Assembly: GCA_907165275.2 (NCBI GenBank)
Contig: OU015651.1
Location: 146,501 to 210,500 of the forward strand
Reading direction: 5' to 3'
Length of the DNA stretch: 64,000 nucleotides
Source of the DNA: Zygaena filipendulae
Taxonomy: Eukaryota; Arthropoda; Insecta; Lepidoptera; Zygaenidae
Below are positions 57,948 through 64,000 of this stretch, piece after piece. Within the stretch, counting starts at the first letter, position 1. Each line of letters starts with the position of its first letter. A model generated the notes under the pieces. That model ran no database searches and was not told the origin of the DNA. It was given only the letters and a program-made list of their open reading frames with translations. The translations under genes were made by a program, and so were the position numbers.

Positions 57948-58062
57948 TGTCAAGTGTAATGAATTAGTTAAGAACTCTGTAAAATGAGTGATCATAATTT
58001 TAATGCTTTTTTGTTTTTATATTTTTCGGTATTGTGCTTTTATATTCTACTTACATAGTTAT

Positions 58063-58068
58063 AATAAA
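58063..58068 (+). terminator. Polyadenylation signal of Hikeshi
   Basis: AATAAA 115 bases after the stop codon, repeated almost at once in AATAAAATAAAAAAC. Confidence 0.6.
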
Positions 58069-59114
58069 ATAAAAAACAGCCTTACTTAAGCAAAACAATA
58101 ATTTAAATGATTACTGTTTTTTTTTATAAATTATGGAACGAATTCAAATTATTATACTGAGGGTGACTTTCAACACTAAATAACAAGCCTATGGAATTCA
58201 GTTCACAGTTTCAGTATAAAGTTGTTAGATATATTCCAATGGGAAAGACCAGAAAAAAATGTGACAACTAAGTATGAAATTATCTTGCTATGATAGAACA
58301 TATTATGGCCCTTACATAGATGAAACTAGTGCCAACTGCTATAAAAATCAGATCTAAGATCCATTTACTTAATAAGAAAGTGATAGAATTTATAAAATTT
58401 AGTAAATAATAATTTTAGATGATAATGATTTTAGAATTTTAGATGATGGCAAAAGTGCCAAAAGGCCACTTGTTGCAGAATTTCATACTCTTTTAAATAA
58501 TGTCCAATAGGGTAACCCTATTGGACGCATAATAGCTCTATCGTATCAATTTCTTATTAGTACAATAGATACGATTTTTATAGCATATGGCGCCAGTTTC
58601 ACTACTTTAAGGGCCTTAAGGGATCCTGTGCAATCCTTACTAATATTATAAATGCGAAAGTGTGTTTGTTACGCTTTCACGCAATAACGGCTCAATGGCG
58701 GGGACAGCTAGTTAATAATAAAAGCATTGACATTTTGAGTGTGCATGGAGTGGGCGACGGTCGTGGACCGCCTGCGTCCACCTGAACTAGATGTATTGTG
58801 TTGCTCGTAGGCCACCTCAACTATAACATTTCATAAGCAAAACTCGCCAACAAACAAACATTGTTTATGTAGAAACTATGCTGTGTCAGTATGAATGTGT
58901 GAATTGTGATTAAGTTTTTTGTGTATATTATGATAATATCTATATAATATCATGTAATAAAGTTATGTATAATTTCTAATTTCTCATTTCATTGAAGGAA
59001 GCTTTGTCTCGGAAACCCCTAACTAGAAATATGTCTTCTCTTAGATTTTTTCATCCTTTGAAACACTGTCGTGATTTTAAACAATAATAAACAGGGAAAC
59101 AATAAGAACATGCT
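58069..59114. other. Spacer between convergent genes
   Basis: AT-rich, with a very short Helitron-like derivative at 58639-58713 and a second AATAAA at about 58965. No coding exon was recognised. Confidence 0.4.
58639..58713 (+). mobile_element. Minimal Helitron-like derivative (75 bp)
   Basis: It has the family start (AATCCTTACTAATATTATAA), ACGCTTTCACGCAATAACGG, and then jumps directly to GGGGACAGCTAGTTA. About 120-130 internal bases of the usual form are missing but both ends remain. Confidence 0.65.
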
Positions 59115-59120
59115 TTTATT
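59115..59120 (-). terminator. Polyadenylation signal of CDC7
   Basis: TTTATT on the plus strand reads AATAAA on the minus strand, about 550 bases after the CDC7 stop codon. No closer obvious alternative was checked exhaustively. Confidence 0.45.
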
Positions 59121-59668
59121 ATATAAACGAGGTAACTAAACAATGTCATATTATAGATATGAACACGAGTGAAGGCACATGGCGCGCGTCTCGGCCCGTG
59201 GTCAATTGTCGAGGTCGTCCAAAGTTCAGGCCGTTCCCTCCGAAAAACCAAACATAAGCCACCGGGTGTGTCCATCACATCCCTTATTAGATACTTAATT
59301 AATACTTTGTACTACTTGTACTTGGATAACTAACAACAGTTAGCTGAGATCCTCATTAACAACTAATCAACAATGACTTCATCAAAATAAGCGAGACGAC
59401 ACGACGCCGGCCGTCCCGGCGCGGTCAGGACTCGGACGAGGTTTCGGGGCATCGCTACACTTACTTACTACATAATAAATTTTCATCAACGAACTTCCAG
59501 TGTACATCATAATAAAAACTATTATTTAATTTTAACTAATCATATCACTAGAGGATCGATGTAAATAAGTCGAATCTTCTTTTAGCTGTAGACGAGCAGC
59601 GAGGTAGAAGCGCACCAGAACCGGCCCCGCTGGTCCGCTGAGAGGCGACATCGGGGGCGGGGCGGGGG

Positions 59669-62600
59669 TCAGTCGGTGGCCAGGAAGGCGTGGCGCAGCG
59701 CGGCGGCGGCCGACAGGCGCAGGCTCGGGTCGGGCTCCAGCAGCTGCGCCGCCAGCGAGAACGCCGAGTCCGGGAAGCTCGCCGTCGTGCCGCCCGGCTG
59801 GAACCACGCCGCCTGCACACGGGCCGGGGCCGGGCCGGGGCGCATCACACGCTTTAAGGTCCATTTACATCTACAGACATTGAGCGTGCTCGACACGTTC
59901 CGTCGCAGACACCGACAGACGCCGTTTATTTACATTTGAGCGCGCCAGCGATACCGTTTATTTAGAAAAGACGTCTGCACTGTGCCAATGCTCTATTCAC
60001 CCTGCTCGATATGTAGCCACAGACATGTACAGAGATGAACCGTGCAGACAAAATATTCTTTCCGCGAATACCGGCCGGGTACGGCCCGTGTATGTCGACG
60101 ATAAATGTGAATACATTAATACGCCCTGTATAGGAGAATATTATTTCGTCAGCGACAGAACGTGTCGGACATAAATGTCTATAAATATAAATGGACTCAT
60201 AAACGGACCTTTACTATCACTACACGAATCGGATATATAAGCTAGGTATACAAATCGAATATTAGGCAATCGATTTTGTTGTAACCCATTTGAAAAAAGC
60301 AATCGGTTTGTTTCGTAGCAGTTAATTTTCCGAATAAATGGGCATGTTGACTTATTTTTATTTTTTAGTTCGTCTTGTAGATTATTAAAAAATATTGGAC
60401 ACGTATTTTTTCTTTTTTTACGTAATCAAATAATAACAGCGATATATTGAGTTAAAATTTCGCGTGACGTCACTATTCTGACAGTTTGTATGGCGATTTT
60501 AGCGGTTAGTGACGTCACGACCCCCTCACCCTAAACTTTATTGCGCTTTATCTCTGCATATTTTAATTTATTTGAAAAAGCAAAAAATACGTGTCTGTTG
60601 TTTTTTATTTTCTAACTGACGGACTAATTAGAATTTTGATTTTCAAAAGTAGTCCACATCCCCATCAAAAGCCATGCTTACCGGCACGCGCTCGTCCCTG
60701 CAGAGGCAGCGCGAGGGCGCCAGGCGGCAGCCGCGGCAGGGCGGCGCGGGCGGGGCCGGGCCCGGGGGCGGCGCGGGGCCCCGCAGGCGCGCGCTCAGCT
60801 TTCGCAGGCAGAGGCCGGGGCGCGCGCGCGACGCGAGCACGCGGCGGCCCAGCGCGGCGGCGGCCCGCTGCAGCGCGCGCGAGCCCAGCAGCTCGAGCTG
60901 CTCGGCGAGCGCGGACGCGTCGTCCGAGGCGCGGAAGAACGGGTAGCGCGCGCACAGCACGCTGGCCAGCACCACGCCCGCCGCCCACGTGTCCACCGCC
61001 GTGCCCTGCGCCGCGCACTTCAGCAGCACCTCGGGCGGCCGGAAGCCCTGCGTGCCGGCGCGGGGCGCGCGCGCCGCCGGCCGCGCCGCGCACTCCGCGC
61101 ACACCCCGCCCGCGCCCAAGCAGCGGCAGCGCCCGCCCCGGCTCGGCGCCGGCTGAGGGGCGGGCGGGGCGCGGCCGGGACCCCGCGCCGCGCCCGACGT
61201 CTTGGAGCCCGTCGTGAGATCCAAAGCCAATCGCTTAGCTTCGGAAGTGAACTCGTCCTAGAATAACGAATGGATTTTTTATTTCGAACAAATTTTAGCA
61301 ACTCGTGTAAAAGAACACAGTTTCTACAGTCCCGAAATTCATGCGGAATGAGATAAGTAAAACCAATAGCGTTCGTGACGTCACCTCTTCTCGGATACGT
61401 TTGTAGGGCCCGTTGGTGTGCGCGGGCGGCGGGCCCGCGTCCGGCGCCGGGCACACCCGCTGCGCGAGACCGAAATCCACTAAGAGATATCTGTAAAGAC
61501 AAATCGTTTGCTGACTGACTGCTTTCCTGCATACGAGGCCACGAGCCGAAGGCGACGCGGAACTTCACAAGTGCTTAGGTTTCGAGCGGGAAAAGTGCGT
61601 TCGAATGACCTACATCTATATTTCGCTCGATCGAGATATGAGAGCCGACGTTAGTCCACCGATATGGAACTCACGTCCCGTGACCGATCGATAGCGTCGA
61701 GGGCAGGTCACGTGCCGAAAAAAAAAATAACTATTTACTAACTCAATTTAAGCAATTATATTTAGGTATTAAATAATTATAAAATGAATTTAATTTACCT
61801 ACGGTTCTCTCTATCGTACAGGAAATTACTGGGTTTGATATCACGATGAATGACTCCAAAAGAGTGAACGTGTCGAAGAGCAATAAACAACGCGCGCATA
61901 TATTGTCTCAGTTCCTCAGCATCCATGTTACCTACGAGTTCCTAGTAGAACAAAAAATTACTCATTAGAAAAAATTATCTCGGTAAAAATATTGTCATAA
62001 TATAATTAAAATGATTGAACCATGCTAAGCATTCTTGTTATCACTTAGTGACCGACTAAAATTTTAGTTCTGAATGGATAAACAATTATTTTTTTCTCTC
62101 GCCAGGCCGAAAGTTCGCACTTTCATCCCACTGATCCGGGAGAAAAGCGACACTTTTTTTCTTCGGTCAGTGGGACGAAAATTCAAACTTTCGACCCCGC
62201 GAGAGAAAAAATAGTATGTCCACCACAGAGAAGAAAGTTGTAAATTTCCTCCCCCCATACTATGACAAAAGATCGCTAGTTTTCTCCTTAAGATCTCATA
62301 GTGACATTTTGAGTTATTATAGTACATTGTGTACCGAGGGTGAAAAGTTGGTCATTTCCAACTTTTTTTCTGCATGGTGCACATACTCTTTCATCCCGCT
62401 GATCCGGGAGAAAAACACACTTATTCTCGTCGTAAGTGGGACGAAAGTTCGAACTTTTGACCCGGCGAGAGAAAAAATAATTTAACCCTGCACAGTACAC
62501 GAGGTGGAAATCCACAGGGGAAGTTGGTGGAAATTAACCTAATTAATAAAATATATAATTATTAAATCTGCATTTAATGATTTATGACCTGTATAATTGA

Positions 62601-63644
62601 ATAATAACAAAGTAAATACATACTTTTCATTATATACATACTACTGTAGGTCTGTTCTATCATTCTATGTGCCTACCTATTGCATTCTAAAGCCTGCTCC
62701 ACATACACGTGGAGCCGACGTTCTCCGCTGTTTCTCGTGGTTTTCTCGCGTTCTCGCAAGATTATTGTGTGAATGTGGAGCTGGCATTAAAATAGTGATT
62801 ACCTAACTAATTAAAAATTACTTGCAAATCCCTGAAAAGCACTACAGACCACCAAATATTATGGAGTGGTAATTTAACTTGAATACATAACGACGTAGGG
62901 AAACATGCTGTAAACCACGAAAAGATCCTTTGAGGCTTACAGCATAATATACATTTTCCTACATTGATAATTTTCAGATGCAACTAAAACTAGAGGAGTA
63001 GCTGAATATTGGTTATAGTTCCAGGTAAAAATTGTGTTTTGGTCAGACTCAAGCAGTTCTTAGGATACTAAAATATAACAGAAGAAAATAAATAAAAACA
63101 AACTAACTGAAAATTTCGTATGAGGTATATAAGGCATAACAAAAACTATAGAGTCTAAGTTACGAAGGCACAATTCCACTCCAATCACATTTTCTTTTCC
63201 GCTGAAAAAAAAAATAACAACTCATTAGTCTATTAAGATAAGAAATGGTGTATAACTGGATACAGGCACCTATCAGTTGCTTCAACTGCCTGCCTGAATT
63301 ATAAATAAATAAAGAAATATTTTTTACATTTCATTTAAAGAAACAATAACAAATAAGACAAAAATAACTAAGCTTGAAGATATTATTATGAATTGATAAT
63401 TATCGAAGCTTTTCTCACCCGATCTCCTGCAAGCACTTCAGTTCCTGCTCAACACGTGCTGGGTGGGTGGTGGGCACCAGGTGTTTAATAGCAAACAAGC
63501 GCTTCTCACTCACAGACTTGCCTGAGTGATTCCGTAGTGACCCCAGATATACTGAGCTAAATGTGCCCTCACCAATTTTACGGTGAACTTCAAACAACTT
63601 GAACAACGGAGGTAGTTTTATCAAGAGATCAATAATCTGCTTCT
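59669..63644 (-). CDS. Cdc7: CDC7 kinase (DBF4-dependent kinase), 3' six exons, 5' end missing
   Basis: CDC7 is the Ser/Thr kinase that, with DBF4, phosphorylates MCM2-7 to start DNA replication. Exons on the minus strand: 63644-63419, 63201-63108, 61941-61799, 61490-61385, 61257-60682, 59812-59669. Phases agree at every junction and give 428 residues to the stop. Seen (numbered from the first full codon here): Gly-rich loop GEGTFSSVYLG (24-34), FAIKHL with the ATP lysine (K53), VELCLRNLDSIVFVMPY, catalytic loop HRDIKPSNF (138-146), DFGLAQ (159-163), then a CDC7-type insert with Cys pairs, GTQGFRPPE (257-265), DTWAAGVV, ARYPFF and the C-lobe end AAAALRHAF. The first exon here starts in mid-codon (phase 1), so at least one upstream exon lies beyond 63644 or outside. 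DBF4-binding C-terminal parts are short and GC-rich. Confidence 0.92.
60340..60663. mobile_element. Fold-back MITE family A, copy 5 (complete)
   Basis: A 324-bp copy with GGGCATGTTGACTT and AGTCCACATCCCC termini and AT flanks on both sides (60338-60339, 60664-60665). Both TGACGTCA boxes are kept. It sits in the last CDC7 intron, its edge only 16 bp from the splice donor at 60680-60681. Confidence 0.85.
62085..62481. mobile_element. MITE family D with internal repeats, in a CDC7 intron
   Basis: Termini ATTATTTTTTTCTCTCGCC and GGCGAGAGAAAAAATAAT are inverted; pairing extends about 60 bp (AAAGTTCGCACTTTC and GAAAGTTCGAACTTT). Two direct repeats of about 91 bp (62121-62211 and 62389-62479, each with TTTCATCCC, CTGATCCGGGAGAAAA and AGTGGGACGAAA) lie inside, each itself a partial palindrome. 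No coding capacity. Confidence 0.7.
63108..63201 (-). CDS. Cdc7: CDC7 small exon (94 bp)
   Basis: Acceptor TTTTTTTTCAG and donor TTTTCA|GTTAGT on the minus strand. One base completes the glycine codon split after LQEIG, then 31 codons read GKENVIGVELCLRN...VFVMPYIPHTKF. This corresponds to the kinase hinge region (human [21 protein letters not shown]). It is too short to stand out as an open frame and was found by following the splice phase. Confidence 0.88.
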
Positions 63645-64000
63645 CTGAAATATTACATTATCATACAATGATGCATTTTATGAGACTTAAGACGTTTCAG
63701 ACAAACTTAGAACATAAGTTGAACTTTATTCACTGATTATAAGAGCTATGCTCAAGAAATACTCAGCAACAAAGCATTGTAAACAACAATATTATTTTTT
63801 GTTAAGTAATACCGCAGGCGGTCCCCAAATGACAAAGAATTTGTCGGTGTGAGGGTAGTTTCGTTATAAATAATGTTTCCCACCAACGTATAGTAGTTGT
63901 CCGTTCTTAGAACTTGATATAAAACGTGTATGTGTAAGCCACAATTCATTGTTACTTTGTGTTCGGTTCAGAACTGGTTATAGTGTCGTATCAATGTAGT
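63645..64000. other. Upstream CDC7 intron or 5' region
   Basis: No exon ending in phase 1 with a kinase-like sequence was found here. A 65-codon minus-strand frame (63949-63752) shows no CDC7 similarity. Confidence 0.35.

Noticed and set aside
60591..61217. 208-codon plus-strand frame opposite CDC7
   Set aside because: Antisense shadow of the GC-rich CDC7 exon; partly inside MITE A.
63752..63949. Minus-strand 65-codon frame as the CDC7 first exon
   Set aside because: No donor in the needed phase and no CDC7-like residues.
1..64000. CRISPR arrays, operons, riboswitches or ribosome-binding sites
   Set aside because: The window is insect nuclear DNA; no spaced direct-repeat array or bacterial-type signal was seen.

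Overview
The window looks like nuclear DNA of a moth or butterfly. The background is AT-rich with frequent short TAGGTACCTA-type runs. Scattered through it are Helitron-like repeats (TCCTTACTAATATTATAAA at one end, CAGCTAGT at the other), tRNA-derived SINEs, LINE tails and several small inverted-repeat (MITE) families. Gene exons are short and GC-rich and sit between long TE-filled introns. The species cannot be named from the sequence alone.

Layout. (1) 1-13.4 kb: no coding gene recognised. A ~0.35-kb inverted repeat at 39-419 and 3518-3859 carries a pentamer array and a short THAP-like first exon. A CpG-rich block at about 6.9-7.27 kb ends in a perfect splice donor. (2) 13.4-42.8 kb, + strand: a six-coding-exon gene (15907-42778, 770 aa predicted) that resembles the phostensin/taperin family of PP1- and actin-associated proteins. 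All splice phases agree. Its last intron holds a complete copia-type LTR retrotransposon (37160-42017) with identical 196-bp LTRs, an open 1352-codon gag-pol frame and a primer-binding site matching the anticodon loop of initiator tRNA-Met. (3) 42.8-47.3 kb: a 0.64-kb pentamer-based satellite right after the stop codon, then a nested MITE/Helitron and a hairpin. (4) 47554-49254, +: an intronless mitochondrial delta-1-pyrroline-5-carboxylate dehydrogenase gene. (5) 52.5-55.25 kb, +: a small unrecognised gene built from short phase-compatible exons. (6) 56877-57947, +: Hikeshi, four exons. (7) 59669-63644, -: six 3' exons of the CDC7 kinase gene, convergent with Hikeshi; its N-terminal exon lies outside the window or was not found.

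The genes are not an operon and have unrelated roles: actin/PP1 regulation, proline catabolism, HSP70 nuclear import and DNA-replication initiation. The most interesting material is how repeats are arranged around them. A pair of inverted MITEs brackets one 181-bp exon of the taperin-like gene. A fold-back MITE family spreads paired TGACGTCA boxes. There is also a young intact copia, pentamer arrays at three places, and several perfect hairpins. All exon structures are manual readings of splice signals and reading frames, with no transcript support.
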